Assembly (NCBI GenBank): GCA_013115135.1
Contig: JABANP010000167.1
Coordinates: 36,589-100,588, forward strand
From: Perkinsus olseni
Lineage: Eukaryota > Perkinsozoa > Perkinsida > Perkinsidae
Length of the DNA stretch: 64,000 bases
Direction of reading: 5' to 3'
Positions 11,488 through 21,513 of this stretch are shown here, piece by piece (position 1 is the stretch's first letter; each line of letters starts with the position of its first letter). The position numbers and the translations under genes were made by a program. The notes under the pieces are model-generated. The model was not told the DNA's origin and ran no database searches. It saw only the letters and a list, made by a program, of their open reading frames with translations.

Positions 11488-13017
11488 ATGTTTGGATTCG
11501 CTATTCTCGCGGGTGCTGCTGCTGCTTCTATCGGTGTTATGGCCTCCGCTTCCTCTGAGGTCGTCCCCGATGGGTGGTGTGAGGATGATCATCATGTTAT
11601 GATTTACGAGAATTGTTATGAAAATCTCATCTCGTGTCATTTCCTACCAACTGATGGTATAAAGATGATCGACTATGATGCAATGATGAAGGGTTATTGG
11701 GACTTCCTCATCTCTGCTCAAGATTTGGGCACTGGTGAGTATTCGGTATTCCGGGCTAGTTCGAGCGACGATACTGATAGAGAGGTCATGATTAATGCCA
11801 AGGCCGATTCAATCGCTTCCGCCACTACTGGTTTCTACACTGCCAGTATTCCCCCGGCGTATATTTGGGCTGTCGTTGACAACGAGATCAGACTCTATGG
11901 CACTCCGGAGACTAAAGACCTTGATTTGGGCCTTGGTTTGGGTGATTACAAGGTTTTGGAGCCAGCTTCGAGTGATCATACTTGGACCTCAATTAATTGG
12001 TATCAGAATGATGATCATCCGTACTTGTATGCTGTTGATGCTAAGAACAATCAGGTCTACCAATGGGATCCGATATCGGATGGTGTTGAAACTGCGTCGA
12101 AAAAGCTGGTCGCGGGTAATGCTGATGGTAAGGCAATTGATGATGATGAGCATTTGTATTATCCCCAAGGAGTGCAGTCTATGCATGGTTATATTTACAT
12201 ATCCCAACTTGGCAATGGTGAGGACTCAGTGAATCAGTATCGTGTCGTTAAGTGGGAGCCTTCGAGTACGAAGAGAGAGTTCAAGTTCAACTTCAAGATG
12301 AATGGACGCTTTGGTTTCTTGACTTATGACGAAGATGGTTTACTCAACACTATCAGTTATCGATACGGTGATGATGCAATTTATACTCAGTGTGCTGAGG
12401 TCCCCGATGGAGATGCCGTCATACTTGGAGGAGGCTGCGGTACTGGTCATGATACTAATCAGTTTGTTAATGCTGACGATGGAGTGTTCGGTATGAGTTT
12501 CTACTGGGGTTACACAATCTGGGATTACAACGCAGATCCCGACAGGTTCGTCTTCTGGCCCACACCCAATGTTACTTGCCCAACCACCACTACTACGACT
12601 ACCACTACTCCTAGTACTACTACCACAACTACCACTACTCCTAGTACTACTACGGCTGCTGCCACGACTACTGAGGCATCGCCTTCTACTACGTCTTGTG
12701 GCAAGAAGGAGTGTAGCGTCGGTGATGAGCAGTGTTCGTCGTATATACCCGGTAGTTACTGTAAATACTGGGAAGTCCCACAAATTTGTTCCGGTTCCAA
12801 TATGGAATGCTCATGTGATAAGGTCATAACCACAAGCACTACAACAACTGGAATGATGCCGACAACTTCTACCGCACCACCCACAACTCCCTTCAATTGT
12901 GAGAATGGTGATGCATACTGTTGCTCTCAGTACACTGGTAGTTACTGTAAATACTGGTCCTATCCATCAGTATGCTCGGGTACTAATATCCCATGCTCTT
13001 GTGATGTACAAGCTTAA
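11488..13017 (+). CDS. Secreted Thr-rich protein with two Cys modules, left copy
   Basis: An uninterrupted frame of 509 codons, unlike the split genes around it. Residues 1-22 form a signal peptide (hydrophobic Ala/Gly/Ile core, small residues before the mature start). Residues about 25-360 are a single ectodomain with a repeating pattern of short strands and aromatic residues that could be a beta-propeller, but no blade motif is certain. Next comes a threonine stretch (about 366-403), a Cys module with SYCKYWEVPQICSG, a second Thr linker, and a second Cys module with SYCKYWSYPSVCSG. Thr runs suggest dense O-glycosylation, and NVTC is an N-glycosylation site. The right copy differs by about two residues (K/R and D/Q). 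It is probably an extracellular or surface protein. Function unknown. Confidence 0.88.
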   Translation: MFGFAILAGAAAASIGVMASASSEVVPDGWCEDDHHVMIYENCYENLISCHFLPTDGIKMIDYDAMMKGYWDFLISAQDLGTGEYSVFRASSSDDTDREVMINAKADSIASATTGFYTASIPPAYIWAVVDNEIRLYGTPETKDLDLGLGLGDYKVLEPASSDHTWTSINWYQNDDHPYLYAVDAKNNQVYQWDPISDGVETASKKLVAGNADGKAIDDDEHLYYPQGVQSMHGYIYISQLGNGEDSVNQYRVVKWEPSSTKREFKFNFKMNGRFGFLTYDEDGLLNTISYRYGDDAIYTQCAEVPDGDAVILGGGCGTGHDTNQFVNADDGVFGMSFYWGYTIWDYNADPDRFVFWPTPNVTCPTTTTTTTTTPSTTTTTTTTPSTTTAAATTTEASPSTTSCGKKECSVGDEQCSSYIPGSYCKYWEVPQICSGSNMECSCDKVITTSTTTTGMMPTTSTAPPTTPFNCENGDAYCCSQYTGSYCKYWSYPSVCSGTNIPCSCDVQA

Positions 13018-13220
13018 TGGTGATGATGATTTAATAATCGACTAATACTCACGCGAAGAGTATTTTTCTTCGACTCTAGCCAAATGTGTTTCTTCTGTTC
13101 TTCTTTCTATTCTATTCTTACTGCCTCTGTTCTTGTGAAGTTGCCACTCGTGTGCCGCTACTTTACTCGTTGCGTTGTAGTTCTTTGTGAGGTGATGAGT
13201 CGCCATCGAAGTAACTGTCA

Positions 13221-15654
13221 GTCGTCAGTATGGCGCCTCGGAATGGAGAGAACTTGGTTGCGCTCTGACAAGGATGTGATCGGGGATCTATTTCAGGAGG
13301 GCTCGTAAGGAGTAAAAATTCTAAAGTAACTTTTGTAACGGTTTTCTCGGAAGTCGGTTTCATATCTATACGATTTGGGTCGTAAGGGTAGGGTGCCATG
13401 AGGCTCCTTCTTACCATAAGGCTCCCTACATTAGGATTACCGAGGCAACGTCCCTATCGTAATGCTATTTTACAAAGGGTTCTTTGGCCTGCTACTCACG
13501 GACCTTACGTAAGGTGCAATAAGGCACCTCCGGGGGTTCTTTGTTGGCGTATGCGACGGGCTCTGTCACAAGAGACCAACTGGAAAATCTGCCCGAAAGT
13601 GCTTGAGCGCTAGATCATATTATCCCTGCTACTTTTGCCGGTTTGCTCGAAACGTTCTCTTGCACCGATAAAATATAAACGAGCAGAATAGCAATTCGAC
13701 TGTTACAAGCAAGCAAATGCTGTGGATTGTAGAACAGGAAGTGCTACTAGTAACATTAGTTGCTGCCATGTGATGTGAGAAATTGCTCGTACGTATATTC
13801 ATTGCTCATTCGTAAACTGCTGTGAGGGCTCTAAATTGCTCGTTTGCTACTCTGATAGTAGTAACTTTCCGCTCGCAACGACTTGAGCAGCAACATTCAA
13901 ACTGAACGATTTAATTTATTGCCTAAGAACGCTAGCGGCCAGGGTTGATCCAGCGGGCCGCTGGCAGCGGTAGATAATAGCGCTCACTATTCTGCTGGTG
14001 ATCTGGAAATTGAGCAGACCTCAAAGCAAAGCCCTTCAATTCCCTTGAATAGAGTTTGGTCTAGCGGCACAGATAGTAGTCGCCTAATGCAGACACCCGC
14101 GTTCAATTTTGGTATTCCATCTTTTTAGTTATGATTTAGTGCACATTTAGTCAATTTAGTCCATCAAGTAAGTGCACTACTAACAACTCGTAGTGGTTGG
14201 AACGGACCAGCTACTGCATGAGACCCTCTCATTGAGAGGAATACACCCGAGCCGATGGCGAGCGAGGAGCCTCCTTGATGGAGGTACGAGGCGAGGCACA
14301 GGAGACTGACCGGGACAGAACAACATACGCTTTGTGAATACTTTTTTGTCAAGGGGATAAGGGTAAGTGCTGACCTCCTGTGCAATCAGGTTCGATCCCG
14401 GGAGGCGGCACCGGGGGCGAACCTGATGCGTGCGGCCCGTGAGCGGTTGTATTGATATGTTTTCCGCCAGCAGCTCGGGCAAAACATGTCAATACGAGTG
14501 AGATAAAGTAGAATTGAAGACGTGCGCACCGAACTTGCGAGAAAGTTGCTACTCAACACAAAACCGAACCTGCGTGATGATTGAGCAACTTAGCTTGAAA
14601 CTGTATATAGGCCAGAATGTCGAATTACGCTAGATTGGAGCAAAGAGACTGAACCCGCCGCTGGTAGCAACCGATTTGCCGAAACGAAGAATCGGTTGCC
14701 GGAATGTACAGAATGTGCAGCATGGTAGAAACGGTTGCCGATTCAATTTCAAGTTGCGCTGGCCCGATTCAATTATCACGATAGCCACTCGCCAGCAACG
14801 AACGCTCACGTGCAAAGAACCATCGAGTCTTCACCAAGAAATGGATCAGGCACGAAAAAGTCGGGCCGTTCAGTAAAAACTACGGAAACCAGTCCTAGGA
14901 TCGATCCTGAAGTTCGATCTTGAGAACGTGTTGGGGGAGCTCCGTCCTAAGATAGGATCGATCCTGAAGTTCGATCTTGAGAACGTGTTGGGGGAGCTCC
15001 GTCCTAAGATTTTTCAGTATCAATCCGGCGGTCTGCAGATAATGATTCAGGGGTTGATTCAGTTTTCTTGTCAGCGAAAAAATCACAAGATGATTGACAG
15101 GCGTTGATTCATTGAATTTTTCCGCGGATTGGAAAATCACAATGATAGGCTCTTGACTTAGGTATCGACAGGGATTCGAAAATCAGAAGCCTTCCTAAGT
15201 CAACCTATGAACTCGTGTTGGAGCTTTCAAGGCCCGGAACTCGATCACCAAGCACTTGGACTCGGAACTCGGTAGGCCCCAGGGCTTTAACTAGGGTGTT
15301 GTGAGGCATGGGTTCTTCGCGATGATCACATTCACGACTGGTCATCACGCATTCTACCACCACCGGTCCACAACACAGCAGACGACAATATGCTATGCAA
15401 TACGATATCAAAGAAATCACCGCTTCGAGCTTGGGGAATCGAATTCCGCGAAAGATATCATGTTTTGATAAGCATCGGTTATAGACAACCATGCAGTAAT
15501 ACACCAGAACATGTGGTCCCACTACCGGCGGCTCACAGATGAATCGCGGAAAATCGCACAACGTTTGAGCCAGTCTCGCGAGAGGATGTTAGACGGAGGC
15601 CACACGCCCCAACCACGTCTTTATCGGACTGCTAGTGAAAGTTTACTTGTAAGA
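13221..15654. other. Unique spacer between the palindrome arms
   Basis: About 2.4 kb that has no copy elsewhere in the window. It lacks the CAT/CAA triplet runs seen almost everywhere else and looks richer in GC. Short open frames exist (for example 13398-13613 plus and 15205-15561 minus, 118 codons), but none has a recognisable domain and I do not call them genes. It contains a tandem repeat of 57 bases and an isolated box-B-like motif near 14,390. It could be the original junction sequence, a decayed insertion, or a non-coding element. Confidence 0.7.
14897..15010. repeat. Two head-to-tail copies of a 57-base unit
   Basis: Positions 14897-14953 and 14954-15010 are identical by eye. Each unit begins with the palindrome aggatcgatcct and ends gctccgtcctaagat. 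The copies lie inside the spacer and nowhere else in the window. No coding role is apparent. This is a simple recent tandem duplication. Confidence 0.9.
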
Positions 15655-15856
15655 GTCGGTTACTTCGATCGCGACTCATCACCTCACAAAGAACTACAAC
15701 GCAACAAGTAAAGTAACGGCACACGAATGGCAACTTCACAAGAACAGAGGCAGTGAGAATAGAATAGAAAGAAGAACAGAAGAAACACATTTGGCTAAAG
15801 TCGAAGAGAAATACTCTTCGCGTGAGTATTAGTCGATTATTAAATCATCATCACCA

Positions 15857-17386
15857 TTAAGCTTGTACATCACAAGAGCATGGGATATTAGTACCCGAGC
15901 ATACTGATGGATAGGACCAGTATTTACAGTAACTACCAGTGTACTGAGAGCAACAGTATGCATCACCATTCTCACAATTGAAGGGAGTTGTGGGTGGTGC
16001 GGTAGAAGTTGTCGGCATCATTCCAGTTGTTGTAGTGCTTGTGGTTATGACCTTATCACATGAGCATTCCATATTGGAACCGGAACAAATTTGTGGGACT
16101 TCCCAGTATTTACAGTAACTACCGGGTATATACGACGAACACTGCTCATCACCGACGCTACACTCCTTCTTGCCACAAGACGTAGTAGAAGGCGATGCCT
16201 CAGTAGTCGTGGCAGCAGCCGTAGTAGTACTAGGAGTAGTGGTAGTTGTGGTAGTAGTACTGGGAGTAGTGGTAGTTGTGGTAGTGGTGGTTGGGCAAGT
16301 AACATTGGGTGTGGGCCAGAAGACGAACCTGTCGGGATCTGCGTTGTAATCCCAGATTGTGTAACCCCAGTAGAAACTCATACCGAACACTCCATCGTCA
16401 GCATTAACAAACTGATTAGTATCATGACCAGTACCGCAGCCTCCTCCAAGTATGACGGCATCTCCATCGGGGACCTCAGCACACTGAGTATAAATAGCAT
16501 CATCACCGTATCGATAACTGATAGTGTTGAGTAAACCATCTTCGTCATAAGTCAAGAAACCAAAGCGACCATTCATCTTGAAATTGAACTTGAACTCTCT
16601 CTTCGTACTCGAAGGCTCCCACTTAACGACACGATACTGATTCACCGAGTCCTCACCATTGCCAAGCTGGGATATGTAAATATAACCATGCATAGACTGC
16701 ACTCCTTGGGGATAATACAAATGCTCATCATCATCAATTGCCTTACCATCAGCATTACCCGCGACCAGCTTTTTCGACGCAGTTTCAACACCATCCGATA
16801 TCGGATCCCATTGGTAGACCTGATTGTTCTTAGCATCAACAGCATACAAGTACGGATGATCATCATTCTGATACCAATTAATTGAGGTCCAAGTATGATC
16901 ACTCGAAGCTGGCTCCAAAACCTTGTAATCACCCAAACCAAGGCCCAACTGAAGGTCTTTAGTCTCCGGAGTGCCATAGAGTCTGATCTCGTTGTCAACG
17001 ACAGCCCAAATATACGCCGGGGGAATACTGGCAGTGTAGAAACCAGTAGTGGCGGAAGCGATTGAATCGGCCCTGGCATTAATCATGACCTCTCTATCAG
17101 TATCGTCGCTCGAACTAGCCCGGAATACCGAATACTCACCAGTGCCCAAATCTTGAGCAGAGATGAGGAAGTCCCAATAACCCTTCATCATTGCATCATA
17201 GTCGATCATCTTTATACCATCAGTTGGTAGGAAATGACACGAGATGAGATTTTCATAACAATTCTCGTAAATCATAACATGATGATCATCCTCACACCAC
17301 CCATCGGGGACGACCTCAGAGGAAGCGGAGGCCATAACACCGATAGAAGCAGCAGCAGCACCCGCGAGAATAGCGAATCCAAACAT
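15857..17386 (-). CDS. Secreted Thr-rich protein with two Cys modules, right copy
   Basis: Mirror copy of the gene at 11488-13017, also 509 codons and intronless, reading towards the spacer. Signal peptide, Thr linkers and both SYCKYW Cys modules are intact. Differences from the left copy are roughly two amino acids (an Arg for Lys, and Gln for Asp in the KDL.LGL segment) plus a few silent changes in the Thr tract. Both copies look functional. The near identity over 1.5 kb, with no frame breaks, contrasts with the frame-breaking indels in the split genes of both arms. That could reflect constraint, gene conversion, or better base calling in a sequence poor in homopolymers. Confidence 0.88.
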   Translation of the reverse strand: MFGFAILAGAAAASIGVMASASSEVVPDGWCEDDHHVMIYENCYENLISCHFLPTDGIKMIDYDAMMKGYWDFLISAQDLGTGEYSVFRASSSDDTDREVMINARADSIASATTGFYTASIPPAYIWAVVDNEIRLYGTPETKDLQLGLGLGDYKVLEPASSDHTWTSINWYQNDDHPYLYAVDAKNNQVYQWDPISDGVETASKKLVAGNADGKAIDDDEHLYYPQGVQSMHGYIYISQLGNGEDSVNQYRVVKWEPSSTKREFKFNFKMNGRFGFLTYDEDGLLNTISYRYGDDAIYTQCAEVPDGDAVILGGGCGTGHDTNQFVNADDGVFGMSFYWGYTIWDYNADPDRFVFWPTPNVTCPTTTTTTTTTPSTTTTTTTTPSTTTAAATTTEASPSTTSCGKKECSVGDEQCSSYIPGSYCKYWEVPQICSGSNMECSCDKVITTSTTTTGMMPTTSTAPPTTPFNCENGDAYCCSQYTGSYCKYWSYPSVCSGTNIPCSCDVQA

Positions 17387-17978
17387 GAATTAAAAGCAAC
17401 TGAGGAGAATGAGCTCAGAAAGGAGGATCTAACAGTACCAAACATTGCTTTAAATAACACTTAATGAATTCAGACGTCATTCACGATGGATAACCGCAGC
17501 TAGTATAAGGCTAGTATCAAGATGAGCTTAGAGGGACAATGAAGGGGACAGTCTTACACAAGGGTGGATCCCTGAAGATGTCAACAACTCGAGGTGCTCT
17601 TTGCTGCTGGAGTCGCCATGGTAAAGTCTCCTTCATCTCTGCTATACATCTGTAAGACCTTCTGTCGTATAACACCCACTAGTTTTCCTACCTGAAGTCC
17701 TGAGCTCATCTTCAATAAGGTGATCTCTCAGCTTATCGGTGATCACAGCGAGGGTTCAGGCATCGGGTCCTAAGTCTGAATTTCTTCTTTTCAAGCGTTG
17801 TAAGGTTCGTCATGATGATGTGGACGGAAGGCGACAGGTTACGGGAGTTAACCATTGCAGGTATTTGTGAGAACTAGAGCAAGTGCGGTGAGGAGGACCC
17901 AATAACTACACTAACACCACTTGGCACGGCCGAGTCTTTAAAAATGACAGAAATGACGATCGTGGTATATCATCATTA

Positions 17979-20900
17979 TCAGAAGAGAAAGTTAGTATCG
18001 TCAATGCTACCATTGTCGTTCCTTGGACGGAAGAATATACCAGCGGCTGAGTATGCTGCAATCCCTTGTACCTGGGAAGCAGCAGCAGCAGCTGTATTAA
18101 CTTGATGATGATAGCCCTGCCAGTGGCGTACAAATATTCCCGAGGTTATCGCCAACATGATGAGGGATATTGGATGGTCGAATGCTGCTATGAGAGATAG
18201 TAACCAGGCTATGAAGTAGTGATGGAGGTGAAATGTAACGGGATTCTGAAGGTAGACTGGTAGACGATAATGATGAACGTCAAGACTACATCATCATGAT
18301 TGTGTTCATCATCAAAGTGTATTAACAGAAACGTGACACCAAAGGTGCATACCTGAACAGCAAGACACTTTGTCCTGGGTTCGAGTGTGAATGAAGGTGA
18401 TGGTGGTGGTATCATTATTACAACTCCAAAGCGTGATAGGATATAGACAGCAGCATCGGGATAGGTCGGTAAGACCTTTATTGAATACCATACATGCCAC
18501 AGTATCAGTAGCAACAATAGGGACGCTAGAACGGTTAAAACCTGATGATGATTCGACGATGAGACGATATTGATGATAATCATAGAGCTGTGGTTACTGT
18601 GCTGAAAGCATTCCATCTGTCGAGGTGACCGGATGGTGATATCGAGTTGTGGCTCAACGCGTCCAGCATCCCGAGGAGGGTAAACACCGTGGATGCAGCA
18701 AAGAACCTGCAGTGAACTGGTGATGGTAGTAGTAGCAGGTGATGGTCGTACGCGATGAAGAACCACCATCTCGAGAAGGAGAATATCCACTTAGACCTCT
18801 TAGGGTCATCTATAACCTCGACAAACCATGCTTGTATCTGCTGGTACTGATAGCTGGAGGTCATCAGCAGCAGCGAACACCTACTATCCCGAACATTGCC
18901 AAATTAGCTAGATTTGTACTGTGACCGAGGTAGGTGTATCTGTCGAGAATGGTATCATAGTAATGATCATAATGATAGTATTCATGGTAATGCTGCTGGT
19001 ACTACTACCGATCAGAGTCCCTAGGGATGTTATACTTCTCACAGAAGAATCTATTATATGCATACCCAGCAACCAACAATAGTAGCCATCTCAATACCTA
19101 ATACCACACAATGCTACTACTACCAAGAAAAGGAGGAGGAGGGCTCGTGTAATACATTGATATAGCGGTAGAGATATCGAGGTTTGTAGTGTGATGGGAG
19201 GAGGGGCTGTGGCGTGTCATCAACATCATCATCCAGTAGTGGTGCAGCACTCTGCTGCTGCTCATGATGATTCTGTATCGGAGGTGTCATAGGGGTGTTA
19301 CTGCCACTGTCCCTGGTGGCATATGCCCTACTAGTAGTGGTAGTGCGGTACCTGATGATGAGAGCAGGTGATACCAGCAGCAGCAGCAGACGTCGAGGTA
19401 CAAGGATCTTATCCTCAACCTCTCCTCCTCGGATGGTGTGAATGTAGCCCTGATGATCCTTCTCATTACACCATCATGTGTATCTGAGGAGGATGATGGT
19501 GTGACGAGAGGGCCGATGGCCGGGTAGCTGCTTACTTCTCTCCTCCTCTTCCACTTGCTGTCTGCGGACAGTGGGAGATGTATCCATAAAACAACAAAGG
19601 CTAATACCACTACCATGATAGTCCATAAACTTACCAACACGAAAGGAGGATGATGAATAATCACTCTTCATTAACATCATCATGATGCTGGACAAAAACT
19701 ATTACTTGTCAACATCATCATCAACACTGCTGCTGCTGCTGCTGCTGCCTTCAATACTACTGTCATGAGTGAAGGGTGGTGGTAGTGGTAATGGACTTGG
19801 CGTTGATGATGATGATGGCGGCAACGCGGGGATATTATGGAATGACTCCAATGCTATGGGCATGCCAACCTGATAGTGTCTTTAATAATGGATGATAAAA
19901 GGCTCCACTCACAGGCAGGTGATGATGACTGTCGAGAATAGCGGCGGGTAGACCCTCGTGATCATCCCCAGCAATCATCAGCGATGAGGAGGCCTTCTCA
20001 TCAACATCATTATCATCAGCATCATGCTCAAGCCTTTTCACATACCCTATTGGGTATGAGTATTGATCTCAACTTAGCAACGATCGTGGACCTGCACATC
20101 ATGATGATGGTGAGAGCAAGTAGATGATGATAATGTTGCTGACATGACATCCTTCAATTCACTCATCAATGGTCTCGGCTGAATCGTATATTCCACTTCC
20201 CCACTGGGGGATATCCGTATCTGATAGACGGGCCTAGCGTAGACCTCGTTCCTTCCCTCTACCTCATATTTCTGATGGGGGTGGGCAACTAGGTGCAGAT
20301 TGACCACGAGAGGTGGGGTATCATCATCCTCATCGCCATCTCCGTGGTACTCATAACCATCGTCACGACCATCATCATGGCCATCATCACCAGCGTGATC
20401 GATATCAACTTGCGTTGTCACCTCTTGATTATCGATGTATCCAACTGAAAGTCGGTAAAGCATGCAGCGAGTGTCACGATGGGGGGCTACAACAACAACG
20501 GCCGCTACAACAACATCCGAACGTTGAGCATAGAAAATGGTTCAAGAGGGAAGGACATGATGAACCCCTTGATAAGTTGAATGAAGTCTAGCAGCAAGCA
20601 TCATCCTGCAGAGGATGAGGACTGCTGTCTCCCGTAGCGGAGTTGTTGGTACTACGGCTATTAAGGCGCGTTGGACCCTACCCAAGAGTGGGATAGCTGA
20701 GGATAGCCTCCACTGGAGGATTGGTCACGAATCGAAGATGCGGACAAGCTGTCTTGAGTATTACAGAGGATGCTTCTTGCTACTCCTACATACGTACCCC
20801 GATGATGATGTTGTTGCTGTTGCTACTACCTCTATGTTGGCCAAGCTGCTCACTGGGGCAGTGATCGGGATATTGTGGTAGTAGTAGAACAGGATGATGA

Positions 20901-21513
20901 TGATGATGAGGTAGTATAACTTCAGCTTCGACCACACATTCTTCATGTGGGTCATCATGAATGGACGGTAGAACTATAGAATACCGTCTACTGCTGCTGC
21001 TTGTATGCTGCCCCTCGGCTGTTTTAGCAGCGATGACCATGGTATCGGAGTACCGCTCCTCGCCCAAATCATCATGCATACCATCATTACTCTCCCTACT
21101 GCTACCCCTCATCGCTAGTTGTAGTAGTTGATACGATAACATGAGTATCATCGCATCGAGTATCATCATCATCACTAGTATTATCACTAACCTTGCCACG
21201 CATGAGCTGATGATGTTGAAGTAATGCTATCGATGGTGGTGGTGATGTGATGGTGACCGCCTTCCTTCGCCTCTTAGCCCATGGTGTGGCATTACAATCA
21301 TCATCATCAGTAGTGGTGGAGGGTAGGTGATGATTCCCTCCTTCTGATGGCCATGATGATGATTAGAGCTACCATTAACCTCACCACCACCCCCAACCCC
21401 CCATTGGATACTAACAACACTAACAGCTTAGTAGAGCAGCACAGGAAACACAACGCGAAAACAACCACGGCATCATTGCACATCATGATGATGTTGGCTT
21501 CAATATCCATCAT
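17979..21513 (-). CDS. Multi-pass membrane protein of unknown function, right copy
   Basis: Mirror of the gene at 7356-10891, with start at the ATGATGGAT complement ending at 21513 and stop at 17979-17981. Here the N-terminal segment reads through ALCFLCCSTKLLVLLV without the left-arm break. The segment TVLASLLLLLILWHVW near 18,500 is in frame with upstream sequence, unlike the left copy. However, an extra C near 21,320 puts a stop after SSPTLHHY, where the left copy stays open for 200 more codons. Each copy is therefore interrupted where the other is open, which argues against one arm simply being a pseudogene. Family not recognised. Confidence 0.5.

Larger units (their letters stand above)
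1..13220 (+). repeat. Left arm of a giant inverted repeat
   Basis: This stretch is repeated as its reverse complement at about 15,655-28,908. Anchor pairs are the window start against about 28,908, the 509-codon gene 11488-13017 against 15857-17386, and the 200 bases after that gene. Similarity stops near 13,220 on the inner side. It is cut by the window edge on the outer side. Differences are mainly triplet-repeat length, single-base homopolymer indels and scattered substitutions. I compared several segments by eye, not the whole arm. The arm could be a true duplication or two haplotypes joined head to head in assembly. Confidence 0.93.

Noticed and set aside
11795..12232. Open frame of 145 codons overlapping the secreted gene in another frame (mirror 16642-17079)
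   Set aside because: Same-strand shadow. Conserved between arms only because all DNA here is conserved.
12340..12783. Open frame of 147 codons antisense to the secreted gene (and its mirror 16091-16534)
   Set aside because: It lies wholly inside the well-supported 509-codon gene on the other strand, with Arg/Ser runs mirroring the Thr codons.
14330..14411. Possible tRNA or SINE promoter: box-B-like ggttcgatccc at about 14,388
   Set aside because: The T stem has a mismatch, no matching 5' acceptor strand or anticodon arm can be built, and the A-box-like tggcgagcgagg lies too far upstream. At most a chance box B.
20313..20881. Plus-strand frames on the right arm (mirror of 7994-8561 minus), including one with MRTAVSRSGVVGTTAIKARW
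   Set aside because: They are antisense to the membrane-protein gene. The sequence looks protein-like, so I am not certain, but no splice-consistent gene could be built on that strand.
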